The position numbers and the translations under genes are program-made. DNA of 64,000 nt from Pelomonas paludis (lineage in GTDB: Bacteria; Pseudomonadota; Gammaproteobacteria; Burkholderiales; Burkholderiaceae_C), in contig NZ_JBDPZD010000006.1 in assembly GCF_039872745.1 (NCBI RefSeq), positions 124,001 through 188,000 on the forward strand. The letters run 5' to 3'. The notes beneath the pieces are model-generated. The model saw nothing but the letters and a program-made list of their open reading frames with translations, had not been told where the DNA came from and ran no database searches. Below, piece after piece: positions 1 to 8,499 of this stretch. Each line of letters opens with the position of its first letter. The first letter of the stretch is position 1.

Positions 1-2
1 GG

Positions 3-1136
3 CCCAATGCCGACCTGGGTCGCCTCGCGGCCGACGTGCAGCGCATCTGCGCGGCGCAGATCGCCTTCTGGGGCGTCGCACCCTTTGATCGTTACCAGTT
101 CCAGCTCTGGGCGGTGGACGACGGCCACGGCGGCCTGGAGCACCGCGCCAGCACGGCCCTGATCGCCGCGCGCCGCGAGCTGCCCACGGCCATCGAGAGC
201 ACCACGGCGCCCAGCGACGGCTATGTGCGCCTGCTCGGCCTCTTCAGCCACGAGTACTTCCATGCCTGGAACGTCAAACGGCTGCGGCCGGCCGAGTTCG
301 CGCGCTTTGACTACCAGCGCGAGAACACGACCGAGCTGCTGTGGTTCTTCGAGGGCTTCACGTCCTACTACGACGACCTGATGCTGCTGCGCGCCGGCCT
401 CATCGACGCGCCGCGCTACCTCAAGCTGCTGGCCGCCACGGTCAATGGCGTGCTGGCCGCGCCGGGGCGCTTGACGCAGTCGCTGGCCGAGGCCAGCTAC
501 GAGGCCTGGATCAAGTACTACCGCCCCGACGAGAACAGCCCCAATGCCACGGTCAGCTACTACGCCAAGGGCGCGCTGGTGGCCTTGTGTCTGGACCTGG
601 CGCTGCGCGAGCAAGGCCGCGACCTGGACGGTCTGATGCGCCAGCTCTGGGCCGAGACGAATGGCGGCCCGGTCAGTGAAGCCCAGATCCTCGCTGCAGC
701 CGGTGCTTGTGCCGCGCGCCTGCATGACTGGGTGCACACCACGGGCGAGTTGCCTTTGCGCGAGCTGCTGGCCGGCCATGGCATCGAGTGGCGCGACGAA
801 GGCCGCGCCATGCTGGCCCAGCGCCTGGGCCTGCGGCTGCGCGAGGCCAGCGGCGTGCAGGTCACGCATGTGCTGGCCGGCTCGGCGGCGCAGGAGACCG
901 GGCTCAGCGCCAGAGATGAGATCCTCGGGGTCAATGGCTGGCGCGTGCGTCGGCTCGACGAGGCTTTGCAGTGGCTGGAGCCCCAAGGCGCGCTTGAGCT
1001 GCTTGTCGTCCGTGATCAACGCTTGCTGACCCTGAGTGCGCAACTGCCGCCTGCGGGCCCTGCCAGCGTGACGTTGACGCTCGGCTCCGATGAGGGGCCA
1101 GCCCTGCGGCTACGGCAGGCCTGGTTGGGGGCTTGA
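3..1136 (+). CDS. M61 family peptidase (glycyl-aminopeptidase type), 5' truncated
   Basis: The reading frame is open from the window's left edge, so the start lies outside. The visible part carries the zinc-protease signature HEYFHAWNVKRLRP (HExxH) near codon 85, with a downstream GFTSYYDDL segment typical of family M61, where an acidic residue completes the metal site. The last hundred or so residues contain a PDZ-like stretch (VLAGSAAQETGLSARDEILGV). M61 peptidases of proteobacteria are aminopeptidases preferring N-terminal Gly/Ala; that substrate preference is family knowledge, not visible here. The stop codon overlaps the TTG start of the next gene by four bases, which suggests translational coupling. 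Confidence 0.9.
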   Translation, partial: PNADLGRLAADVQRICAAQIAFWGVAPFDRYQFQLWAVDDGHGGLEHRASTALIAARRELPTAIESTTAPSDGYVRLLGLFSHEYFHAWNVKRLRPAEFARFDYQRENTTELLWFFEGFTSYYDDLMLLRAGLIDAPRYLKLLAATVNGVLAAPGRLTQSLAEASYEAWIKYYRPDENSPNATVSYYAKGALVALCLDLALREQGRDLDGLMRQLWAETNGGPVSEAQILAAAGACAARLHDWVHTTGELPLRELLAGHGIEWRDEGRAMLAQRLGLRLREASGVQVTHVLAGSAAQETGLSARDEILGVNGWRVRRLDEALQWLEPQGALELLVVRDQRLLTLSAQLPPAGPASVTLTLGSDEGPALRLRQAWLGA

Positions 1137-2233
1137 AGACACGGCCGCCCTTGCTGCTGGTGCTGGCCGTCGTGCTGGCGCACTGGGCATTGCGCCAGGG
1201 CGTCGAGCAGGTACAGGCCGATTGGCGCGAAAGCGCTCCCCCACCGGCGCGGCTGCAAGCTGCATTCGTACGAGAACTTCGTCCAAGCCTTCCGCCTGCA
1301 ACGCCCCCCAGATCGGCGCCGCCTGCCGTGCCAGCGGCAAGCCCGTCCGAGGGGCTGCCGTTGCATCGGCACCGGCTCGGCGAGGGCATGCCCAATGAAC
1401 CCGCGCCCCCGGCCTCAGCCCCGCAGGAGCGGGTCCCGCTTGCCCACGTCGAATCCGCAGCGTCTGCGGTACTGCCGCCAGCGCTCGACCTGTCGCTGCC
1501 CGCCACTGCCCTGCCTGTAGGCCTTGGCGAACCCGGCCCCGAATGGCCGCTCTCCACGCGGCTCGACTACCGGCTCACCGGCAACTACAACGGACCGCTC
1601 CACGGGACCGCCCGTGTCGAGTGGCTGCGCAAGGGCGCCGAGTACCAGATGCATCTGGACGTCGAGGTCGGCATCCTGCTCACCCGGCGATCCTCCAGCT
1701 ATGGGTTGCTGACGGCCGAGGGCATTCGCCCACAGCGCTATGTGGAGGAGACCAAGGTTCCGCTGCTGGCACCGCGCCGGGCCACTGTGCAGTTCTTTGA
1801 GCACCAAGTGCAATTTGCAGACAACCGCATCGAGTTGCTGCTCGCCGGTGCGCAAGACCAGGCCAGCCAATTCGTGCAGCTCACCTGGCTCTTTCTGACC
1901 GGCCGCAAGCCAGTCATGCCAGGTGTCGTTGTCGACCAACCCCTGGTGCTCGCTCGCAAGCAGTACGCCTGGCGCTATGAGGTCGTGGGTGAGGAGCTGC
2001 TGCAGACGCCGCTCGGCGAACTGCCGACCTGGCACATCAAACCCCAGCGCGAGGCCGGCGGCGGCGACCTGACCGCCGAGGTCTGGCTGGCACCGAGCGT
2101 CCAATACCTCCCCGTGCGCATGGTGCTGCGGCGCGATGCGGACACCTGGATCGAATTGCAGCTGAACCGCGTGCCGCTGCAGGCGGAAGCCGCCCCCAGT
2201 GAAGCCACGCCCCCCACACGGAGTGCCCCATGA
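1133..2233 (+). CDS. DUF3108 domain protein with N-terminal signal anchor
   Basis: This 366-residue protein starts at a TTG that overlaps the upstream stop as TTGA; no better start is apparent. A short basic N-terminus and hydrophobic stretch (LLLVLAVVLAHWAL) suggest export or membrane anchoring. A Pro/Ala-rich linker of roughly 100 residues follows, then a C-terminal beta-rich domain with the DUF3108 pattern (STRLDYRLTGNYNGPLHGTA, later KPVMPGVVVDQPLVLARKQY and LPTWHIKP). The family is periplasmic or outer-membrane associated and its function is not established. It lies between the M61 peptidase and an enoyl-CoA hydratase with overlapping ends on both sides, so the three are probably co-transcribed. 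Confidence 0.8.
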   Translation: MKTRPPLLLVLAVVLAHWALRQGVEQVQADWRESAPPPARLQAAFVRELRPSLPPATPPRSAPPAVPAASPSEGLPLHRHRLGEGMPNEPAPPASAPQERVPLAHVESAASAVLPPALDLSLPATALPVGLGEPGPEWPLSTRLDYRLTGNYNGPLHGTARVEWLRKGAEYQMHLDVEVGILLTRRSSSYGLLTAEGIRPQRYVEETKVPLLAPRRATVQFFEHQVQFADNRIELLLAGAQDQASQFVQLTWLFLTGRKPVMPGVVVDQPLVLARKQYAWRYEVVGEELLQTPLGELPTWHIKPQREAGGGDLTAEVWLAPSVQYLPVRMVLRRDADTWIELQLNRVPLQAEAAPSEATPPTRSAP

Positions 2234-3018
2234 CTTACGAATGCATCCTCACCGCCACCCAGGGCGCTGGTCCGCGCAAGACCGGCGTGATCACGCTGAA
2301 CCGCCCCAAGGCGCTCAACGCCTTGAACGACCAGCTGATGAACGAGCTGGGAGACGCGCTGCACGCCTACGAGGCCGATGAGGGCATCGGCTGCATCGTC
2401 ATCACCGGCAGCGAGCGAGCCTTTGCGGCCGGCGCCGACATCCCGGCCATGGCCCAGCACAGCTTCATGAGCGCCTTCAAGAGCGGCCTCATCAGCAAGA
2501 ACTGGGAGGTGCTGCGCGAGATCCGCAAGCCCGTCATCGCGGCCGTGGCCGGCTTTGCGCTGGGCGGCGGGTGCGAGCTGGCCATGATGTGCGACTTCAT
2601 CATCGCGGCCGACACCGCCAAGTTCGGGCAGCCCGAGATCAAGCTCGGCATCATCCCCGGCGCCGGCGGCACGCAGCGCCTGCCGCGCGCCGTGGGCAAG
2701 AGCAAGGCCATGGACATGCTGCTCACCGCCCGCATGATGAACGCCGACGAGGCCGAGCGCGCCGGCCTGGTGTCCCGCGTCGTGCCGTTCGAGAAGCTGA
2801 TGGACGAGGCGCTGGCCGCTGCCGAGGCCATCAATGCCATGAGCGGCCCCTCCGTCATGCTCATCAAGGAGCTGGTCAACCTCGCCTACCAAGCGCCGCT
2901 GTCCGACGCCGTGGCCGTGGAGCGCCGCTACTTCCACGCCCTCTTCGGCACCGACGACCAGCGCGAGGGCATGGCCGCCTTCGTCGAGAAGCGCGCGCCG
3001 GTGTTTCGTCATTCCTGA
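2230..3018 (+). CDS. Enoyl-CoA hydratase
   Basis: This 262-residue crotonase-fold protein hydrates trans-2-enoyl-CoA in fatty acid beta-oxidation and related degradation. The oxyanion-hole motif AFAAGADI is near residue 65 and GFALGGGCELA is at 108-118. Both catalytic glutamates of the short-chain hydratase class are present: Glu116 in GGCELA and Glu136 in QPEIKLGIIPGAGGTQRL. The length is typical for the class. The ATG overlaps the preceding stop as ATGA. No other beta-oxidation gene is adjacent, so its pathway cannot be fixed. Confidence 0.92.
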   Translation: MTYECILTATQGAGPRKTGVITLNRPKALNALNDQLMNELGDALHAYEADEGIGCIVITGSERAFAAGADIPAMAQHSFMSAFKSGLISKNWEVLREIRKPVIAAVAGFALGGGCELAMMCDFIIAADTAKFGQPEIKLGIIPGAGGTQRLPRAVGKSKAMDMLLTARMMNADEAERAGLVSRVVPFEKLMDEALAAAEAINAMSGPSVMLIKELVNLAYQAPLSDAVAVERRYFHALFGTDDQREGMAAFVEKRAPVFRHS

Positions 3019-3084
3019 AAACAGGAAATGAAGGCGCCGGAATGGTCGATTCGCTCATAAACGCGAATAGTGTTTTGATTTTTG
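3012..3084 (+). terminator. Weak hairpins after the enoyl-CoA hydratase gene
   Basis: Two small inverted repeats lie here. TTCCTG/CAGGAA (3012-3017 with 3022-3027, AAAA loop) spans the stop codon. ATTCGC/GCGAAT (3049-3054 with 3063-3068) is followed after a few bases by a T-rich stretch. Stems of only six pairs make these weak terminator candidates. Confidence 0.3.
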
Positions 3085-3196
3085 CCTAGTGTTTCCCCTG
3101 AGAAGGCTTCCCTAGAGTTCAGGCCATGGACAGCGCGGTCGCTCTGTCCGCAGACCCCGGCGGCAAGCCCGCCACCAGTTTCTCTAGGAGCCTCTC

Positions 3197-3553
3197 ATGA
3201 ACGCATTTGCCACCTCTTCGCGCATCGCCATCGCCCTTGCTGCCGTGCTGACGGCCGGCACCGCACTGGCTCAATCCGAACCCGCCCCGGCCCGCACCCG
3301 CGCCCAAGTGATCGCCGAACTGGTTGCCGCCCGCGCCAACGGCGAACTGGCCGCCATGCACCAGGAAAAGGGTGTTGACGTGCAAGCCCTCGTGGGCGCC
3401 CCGACCACCGAGCTGCCCGCCCACGCCGTGCTGCCCCGCACCCGCGTCACGGCCGAAGAAATCGCCGAAGCCCACGCCGCCAACGGTGAGCGTGAGCTGG
3501 GTAACTTCGAACCCGTCGCCCCGCGCAAGCCGCGCGCCGTTGCTGGTCGTTGA
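3197..3553 (+). CDS. DUF4148 family small secreted protein
   Basis: This 118-residue protein has a signal peptide (hydrophobic AIALAAVLTAG, cleavage expected after TALA). The mature part carries the DUF4148 signature TRAQVIAELVAARANGEL. These small exported proteins are widespread in Burkholderiales and have no settled function. A good Shine-Dalgarno (TAGGAG) sits about eight bases before the ATG. The gene stands alone with 178 bp upstream and its own strong terminator, so it is probably monocistronic. Confidence 0.85.
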   Translation: MNAFATSSRIAIALAAVLTAGTALAQSEPAPARTRAQVIAELVAARANGELAAMHQEKGVDVQALVGAPTTELPAHAVLPRTRVTAEEIAEAHAANGERELGNFEPVAPRKPRAVAGR

Positions 3554-3579
3554 TCAGACTGCCAAGCGTCAGTTGTCGC

Positions 3580-3608
3580 AGGGCGCCCCGGGAGGGGCGC
3601 CCTTTCTG
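3580..3608 (+). terminator. Rho-independent terminator of the DUF4148 gene
   Basis: A perfect ten-pair GC-rich stem (3580-3589 with 3594-3603) with a GGGA loop is followed by TTTCT, beginning 26 bases after the stop codon. Confidence 0.85.
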
Positions 3609-3648
3609 CTTTGGTTCGGGGCGCAGGGAGCGGCGGCCTGAGTGATCG

Positions 3649-4038
3649 TCAGTCCAGGAAGCGCGCCGCTTTGTCGGTCGGAGGCACGAGGCAGGCCTCA
3701 GTCCGGCCGAACCAGCGGTAGCGGTTACGGGCGATCAGGCGATAGAGCGGGTCTCGGATGGGGGCTGGTATCAGCCAAGCCAGCCAAGCCAGGCGCCAAG
3801 GCCAGCCCAAGGCGTGCAAGACACGGAAGATCGCCGCCGTGTGCTGCCAGGATCGATCACCGTCCACCACCAGCAGGGTTTGCAGACTGTTCACCTGCAG
3901 GCCCGCCTGCTTCAACAAGGCTTGGCCCGTCTGGCCCTGCATGGACGCAAATCGGATCCGGCCGACGCGGTCACGCGGGAGCAGGAATTGCACCCAGGCA
4001 TTGCAGAGCAGGCAGTGCGCGTCGAAGACGATGATCAC
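3649..4038 (-). CDS. DCC family thiol-disulfide oxidoreductase (DUF393)
   Basis: This 129-residue protein begins with FDAHCLLCN, the DxxCxxC signature that names the DCC family (Cys9 and Cys12). Members are predicted thioredoxin-fold redox proteins and few have been studied. The C-terminal part (LYRLIARNRYRWFG) matches the usual end of the family. The ATG overlaps the stop of the upstream DUF4166 gene as ATGA, making it the last gene of a three-gene minus-strand unit. Confidence 0.88.
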   Translation of the reverse strand: MIIVFDAHCLLCNAWVQFLLPRDRVGRIRFASMQGQTGQALLKQAGLQVNSLQTLLVVDGDRSWQHTAAIFRVLHALGWPWRLAWLAWLIPAPIRDPLYRLIARNRYRWFGRTEACLVPPTDKAARFLD

Positions 4039-4574
4039 GGGGCCTCAGGCAGATCCAGATGGCCACGATAGCCGGCCACGCGCCCGAGGCCGGGCACCTC
4101 GGCGCTTACCTCGAAGTGCAGGCGCTGCCCGTCCCCGTACTCCCGGGCCACGACGCGGGGCATCAGCCAGGTCGGGCAGGGCAAGCCCAGGAAGCGCAGC
4201 CCCACCAACTGCATCTCCAGCCCCTGCGGGCTGGCGGCGAGCCGGAAGCGCAGGCGCGACAGGCCGAGCGACTCGTGCAACTCCTGCCTCACCAGGCGCA
4301 GGGTGGACCGCATGGTCTGCGCTGGGAAGTGGCGGGTCCAGGTTTCGGCAGTGGGCGAGGCATGCAGCTCAAAGCGAATCGCGCCGGCCGTGGCCTGGCG
4401 GGGCGTGCCCAGGCACCAGGCCAGGCATCGGGCCAGCCAGGTGGCGGGGGCATCGGTCTCGACCTGCCCGGTCAGCGACCAATTGCCGCTGAGCGTATGA
4501 AAGCGTCGCACGGCCTGGGGCAGTTGCTCAAAGGCCGGCCCCAGGGCCTGGCAGTACATGGCGAGTTCAGCCAC
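4035..4574 (-). CDS. DUF4166 domain protein
   Basis: This protein of about 179 residues matches the DUF4166 pattern, starting with ALGPAFEQLPQAVRRFH and ending in a GxGRVAGYRGHLD motif. Function is unknown. In other bacteria the domain is found beside or fused to a saccharopine-dehydrogenase-like protein, and here that partner lies directly upstream. The GTG start at 4574 overlaps the upstream gene by eight bases. An in-frame ATG at 4559 would leave a short gap instead and cannot be excluded. Confidence 0.8.
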   Translation of the reverse strand: MAELAMYCQALGPAFEQLPQAVRRFHTLSGNWSLTGQVETDAPATWLARCLAWCLGTPRQATAGAIRFELHASPTAETWTRHFPAQTMRSTLRLVRQELHESLGLSRLRFRLAASPQGLEMQLVGLRFLGLPCPTWLMPRVVAREYGDGQRLHFEVSAEVPGLGRVAGYRGHLDLPEAP

Positions 4575-5685
4575 CGGTGGTCTCTCCCATCTCGATGTTC
4601 AAGCCCTCGCACTCGCGGGCGAACTCGGCGAGGCTGAGCAGGCCAACGCAGGGCTGGGCGCCGATCAGGCTCGCATCGCCGGCTCGCAGACGGCGCACCA
4701 GGGCAGCGGCGGCCAGTGTGGGGACGTACGGCCCATCGCCGCGTGTGGCGCACAAAGTCCAGGTCCGGAAGGTCGTGCGGCCAAGGGCCTGCAAGCCCGT
4801 CACGCACACGTGCATGGCCCCGGCGTCGGTGCCGAAATGCCGCAAGGCGTCCGACGCGCGCTTGAGCCAGTTAGCGTGGCGTGACCAGTCGCGCACCCAG
4901 CCCCAGCGCGCCAGTTGCGCCATCAAGTTCATGCCTGCGTGTAGCAGCTTGAGCTCCAGTCCCGCGCCAAACCGCACCTCGGGCTGGCCGGGGTAGCGCT
5001 GCGGCAGCAGGGCCAGGTCAGGCACATCGCAGGGCGACAACCAGCGCAGCCCGACGGGCGCCGGGTAGCGATGCGCCCAGCGGCCGACCCAGCCGTGGCG
5101 CAGCGCACCTGCCGCTGCCGGCAGCGGCTTGCCGCAGTAGCTGAGGATGGCCTGCACTGTCGAGAGCCCGCGCTCGGTCTTGTTGCCGGGGCTGATGCCG
5201 ATGTCAATCCTGTGCAGGCGCTCGAAGCCCGCGCTCAGATGGTCCGCCGCGGCACTCGACAGCGCCGGCACCGAGCTGGCCCCACTCAGCACGGCCACGC
5301 CGGCCTCGCGCGCGGCGGCGTCCAGGCGGTGGATGCCGCAGACGAAGTCACGGCCGTCGGCGAGGTCGATGTAATGGGCACGGGCCTCGATGCAGGCCTC
5401 GGCAACGCGATAGCTCTGGCTCTGAAAGGGGCCGCAGGTGTGGATCGCCACCGCGGGGGCTAGGCTGCGGAGCTGGGCGTCGAAGTCGGGCGCGTTGATG
5501 TCCAAGGCCAGCGCGCGCAACGAACTCACGGCGCTGGCTTGGAGGCGCTGGACCCGAGCCTGCGCTTGGGGCAGTGAGCGACCGGTGACCAAGACTTCCA
5601 GCCCCGGCTGCCGGCACAGGCGCTCTACCAAGCGGCTGCCGAAGAAGCCGTAGCCGCCCAGGACAAGGACGCGGTAGGCCGGCAT
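4567..5685 (-). CDS. Saccharopine dehydrogenase-like NAD(P)-binding protein
   Basis: This 372-residue protein has an N-terminal Rossmann fold with the dinucleotide motif VLGGYGFFGSRL at residues 8-19. The segment AVAIHTCGPFQSQSYRVAEAC is typical of saccharopine-dehydrogenase-like reductases of this subclass. True lysine-pathway saccharopine dehydrogenases are built differently, so a lysine role should not be assumed. It heads the unit with the DUF4166 and DCC genes, which suggests a shared but unknown redox or lipid-related task. Confidence 0.75.
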   Translation of the reverse strand: MPAYRVLVLGGYGFFGSRLVERLCRQPGLEVLVTGRSLPQAQARVQRLQASAVSSLRALALDINAPDFDAQLRSLAPAVAIHTCGPFQSQSYRVAEACIEARAHYIDLADGRDFVCGIHRLDAAAREAGVAVLSGASSVPALSSAAADHLSAGFERLHRIDIGISPGNKTERGLSTVQAILSYCGKPLPAAAGALRHGWVGRWAHRYPAPVGLRWLSPCDVPDLALLPQRYPGQPEVRFGAGLELKLLHAGMNLMAQLARWGWVRDWSRHANWLKRASDALRHFGTDAGAMHVCVTGLQALGRTTFRTWTLCATRGDGPYVPTLAAAALVRRLRAGDASLIGAQPCVGLLSLAEFARECEGLNIEMGETTGG

Positions 5686-5720
5686 GCTGAGGTGTCAGTC
5701 TGCCGGCGCCCGCCAGGGTC

Positions 5721-7241
5721 TCACCCCTCCCGCCGCAGCGCCGGGAACAGCACCACGTCGCGGATCGAGGGGGAGTCGGTCAGCAGCATGATGAGGCGGT
5801 CGATGCCGATGCCGCAGCCGCCGGTGGGGGGCATGCCGTACTCCAGTGCGCGGATGAAGTCGGCGTCGTAGAACATGGCCTCTTCGTCGCCAGCGTCCTT
5901 GTTGGCTACCTGGGCCTGGAAGCGGGCGGCCTGGTCTTCGGCGTCGTTCAGCTCGGAGAAGCCGTTGGCGTACTCGCGGCCGGTGATGAAGAGCTCGAAG
6001 CGCTCGGTGATCTTGGGGTTGGTGTCGGAGGCGCGGGCCAGGGGCGAGACCTCGACGGGGTAGTCGATGATGAAGGTCGGGTCCCAGAGCTTTTCTTCGA
6101 CGACGGCTTCGAAGAGCCCGAATTGCAGCTCAGCGAGGCTCCAGCGCGCCGGGGCTTCTTCGCCCTTGGCGACGATCTTGGCGCGCAGCACTTCCGGGCT
6201 GTCAGCCTCGGCTTCGGTCAGGCCGGCGTAGCGGATCAGCGAGTCACGCACCGAGACGCGGGCAAAGGGCTTGTCCAGCGCCACGGGCTTGCCGGCGTAG
6301 CTGAGGGCCGCGCTGCCGGTGGCGTGGATGGCGGCGTCGCGCAGCACGGCTTCGGTGAAGTCCATGATGTCGTGATGCGTCCAGTAGGCCGCATAGAACT
6401 CCATCATCGTGAACTCGGGGTTGTGCCGGACCGAGATGCCTTCGTTGCGGAAGTTGCGGTTGATCTCGAACACGCGCTCGAAGCCGCCCACCACCAAGCG
6501 CTTGAGGTAAAGCTCGGGCGCGATGCGCAAGAACATCTGCTGGTCCAGCGCGTTGTGGTGGGTGATGAAGGGCTTGGCGTTGGCGCCGCCGGGGATGGGG
6601 TGCAGCATGGGCGTCTCGACTTCCAGGAAGCCGTGGTCGACCATGAAGTTGCGGATGGAGCTGACCGCCTTGCTGCGCGCGACGAAGCGCTTGCGGGCCT
6701 CTTCATCGGTGATCAGGTCGACATAGCGCTGGCGGTACTTCTGCTCCTGGTCGCTCATGCCGTGGAACTTGTCGGGCAGGGGGCGCAGGCTCTTGGTCAG
6801 CAGGCGCAAGGAGCTGACGCGCACCGACAGCTCGCCGGTCTTGGTCTTGAAGAGCGTGCCCTCAGCGCCCACGATGTCGCCCAGGTCCAGGTGCTTGAAC
6901 TGCTCGTAGCTGGCCTCGCCCACGCCGTCCTTGGTGACGAAGAGCTGGATGCGGCCGGTGGCGTCCTGCAGGGTGCCGAAGCTGGCCTTGCCCATGATGC
7001 GCTTGAGCATCAGCCGGCCTGCGACGCTGACCTTGAGCGCTTGCGGCTCCAGCGCCTCGTTCTCCAGGGCGCCGTACTCGGTCTGCAGCGGCAGCGCGCG
7101 GTGCTGGGGCTTGAAGTCGTTGGGGAAGGGGATGGGGGTCGAGGCCCGCAGCGCGGCGAGCTTCTCGCGGCGCTCGGTGATCAGCTGGTTCTCGTCAATG
7201 GCGGGGGAGGCAACAGCAGGGGCGGAATTCGGCGTGGTCAT
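5721..7241 (-). CDS. lysS: Lysine--tRNA ligase, class II
   Basis: This 506-residue enzyme charges tRNA-Lys with lysine. The N-terminal OB-fold anticodon-binding domain (VAGRLMLKRIMGKASF) is followed by the class II catalytic core: motif 2 FRNEGISVRHNPEFTMMEF and motif 3 GGCGIGIDRLIMLL near the C-terminus. Length and order are normal for bacterial LysS. It is transcribed away from glycan locus 1. A TAAAAT -10-like box on the minus strand (7271-7266) lies about 25 bases before the ATG. Confidence 0.97.
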   Translation of the reverse strand: MTTPNSAPAVASPAIDENQLITERREKLAALRASTPIPFPNDFKPQHRALPLQTEYGALENEALEPQALKVSVAGRLMLKRIMGKASFGTLQDATGRIQLFVTKDGVGEASYEQFKHLDLGDIVGAEGTLFKTKTGELSVRVSSLRLLTKSLRPLPDKFHGMSDQEQKYRQRYVDLITDEEARKRFVARSKAVSSIRNFMVDHGFLEVETPMLHPIPGGANAKPFITHHNALDQQMFLRIAPELYLKRLVVGGFERVFEINRNFRNEGISVRHNPEFTMMEFYAAYWTHHDIMDFTEAVLRDAAIHATGSAALSYAGKPVALDKPFARVSVRDSLIRYAGLTEAEADSPEVLRAKIVAKGEEAPARWSLAELQFGLFEAVVEEKLWDPTFIIDYPVEVSPLARASDTNPKITERFELFITGREYANGFSELNDAEDQAARFQAQVANKDAGDEEAMFYDADFIRALEYGMPPTGGCGIGIDRLIMLLTDSPSIRDVVLFPALRREG

Positions 7242-7265
7242 CGTGGGCCTTCACAAGGGGCCGCG

Positions 7266-7284
7266 ATTTTAGAATCCTGCGCCC
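7266..7284. promoter_or_regulatory. Overlapping divergent -10 boxes, lysS / glycan locus 1
   Basis: On the plus strand TAGAAT (7270-7275) followed by CCTGCGCCC resembles a sigma70 -10 element with a GC-rich start region, placed 22 bases before the flippase ATG. On the minus strand the overlapping bases read TAAAAT (7271-7266), suitably placed for lysS. No clear -35 is visible for either. The same TAGAATnCnGCGCC core recurs at 40374 and, on the minus strand, at 62206. Confidence 0.5.
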
Positions 7285-7296
7285 TATGACCGCCGC

Positions 7297-8499
7297 ATGA
7301 CCGATTCCCACCGCCTGACGCGCGCCACGCTGACCCTGCTGGGCGGCAGCGCCTTGGCGCAGGCCCTGCCATTGCTGCTGGGCCCGTGGCTGGCGCGGCT
7401 GTACACGCCGGCCGAGTGGGGGCAGTTCGCGCTGGTGTGGTCGGTGGCGGCCAATCTGGCCGTGGTGGGCTGTGCGCGCTACGAGTTTGCGCTGGCGCTG
7501 GAGCTTGAGGAGCCCGCCGCCGCGCGCTTGATGGCGCTGTGCCTGCGGGTGTGGCTGGCGGTGGTGGGTGCGTCGGTGCTGGTGGGCGCGGCCTGGATGC
7601 TCTGGGCCGACCTGCCGCTGGCCGCCGCGCTGCCCCTGGCCGTGGCCGCCAGCAGCTTGAGCCAATGGATGGCGCAATGGGCGGCGCGGGGCGGCGCCTT
7701 CCGCGCCTTGGCGGCGGGCCGCTTTGTGCAATGGGGTGGGGCGGCCGTGGCGCAGGTGGGCGCGGGGCTGCTGGCCTGGGGCGTCTGGGGCTTGATGGCT
7801 GGTGCCACGCTGGGCGCCGCAGCCGCTGCCTGGCTGCAGATGCGGCCGGCCCCCGAGGGCGGCTGGCGACGCCTGCTGCAGGCCCAGCCCTGGCGCGATC
7901 TGGCGCACAAGCACCGCGACTTCCCGCTGCTCAACACACCACATGCCTTCGTGGGCGTGCTGCAGGACACGCTGGCCCTGGCGCTGCTGGCGGCCTGCTG
8001 GGGCGACGCTGCGGCCGGCGCCTGGGCCCTGGCCCTGCGCTACCTGAAGGCGCCGGCCAGCCTGGTGGGCGGGGCGCTGTCGCAGACGCTTTATCCGCAG
8101 CTTGCGCGAGAGGCCGATGGCCGCCCGCTGGTGCGCCGCAGCCTGCTGCTGCTGGCCGCCTTGGCCCTGCCGCTGATGGCGGTGCTGCTGCTCTGGGGGC
8201 CAGCGCTCTTCGTCTGGGCCTTTGGGCCGGCCTGGGCCCCGTCGGGTGAGCTGGCGCGCAGCCTGGCACCTTATGTGGCGCTGCACTTCATCGCCTCGCC
8301 GCTGTCGGTCGTGTTGATGGCCTGGGGCGCGCAGGCCTGGGGGCTGCGCCTGGCGCTCGTGGGGCAGGTGCTCTTCCTGGCCGGGCTGACGCTGGGCAGT
8401 TGGTGGGGCGGGCTCACCGGCGCGGGCTGGGGGGTGTCGGCGGCGATGCTGCTCTACTTCGGCTACTTCTTCTGGAAGCTCTGGCACTGGCCTCGATGA
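7297..8499 (+). CDS. Polysaccharide flippase (Wzx/MATE-like), first of three
   Basis: This 400-residue, strongly hydrophobic protein shows about twelve membrane segments and the N-terminal pattern of the oligosaccharide flippase family (LGGSALAQALPLLLGPWLARLYTPAEWG). Such proteins move undecaprenyl-linked glycans across the inner membrane. It opens glycan locus 1. Its stop overlaps the start of the acyltransferase, and each following gene up to 13291 overlaps its neighbour, so the block is an operon. A four-codon reading frame (ATG at 7286) ends in an overlap with this start. Confidence 0.85.
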   Translation: MTDSHRLTRATLTLLGGSALAQALPLLLGPWLARLYTPAEWGQFALVWSVAANLAVVGCARYEFALALELEEPAAARLMALCLRVWLAVVGASVLVGAAWMLWADLPLAAALPLAVAASSLSQWMAQWAARGGAFRALAAGRFVQWGGAAVAQVGAGLLAWGVWGLMAGATLGAAAAAWLQMRPAPEGGWRRLLQAQPWRDLAHKHRDFPLLNTPHAFVGVLQDTLALALLAACWGDAAAGAWALALRYLKAPASLVGGALSQTLYPQLAREADGRPLVRRSLLLLAALALPLMAVLLLWGPALFVWAFGPAWAPSGELARSLAPYVALHFIASPLSVVLMAWGAQAWGLRLALVGQVLFLAGLTLGSWWGGLTGAGWGVSAAMLLYFGYFFWKLWHWPR

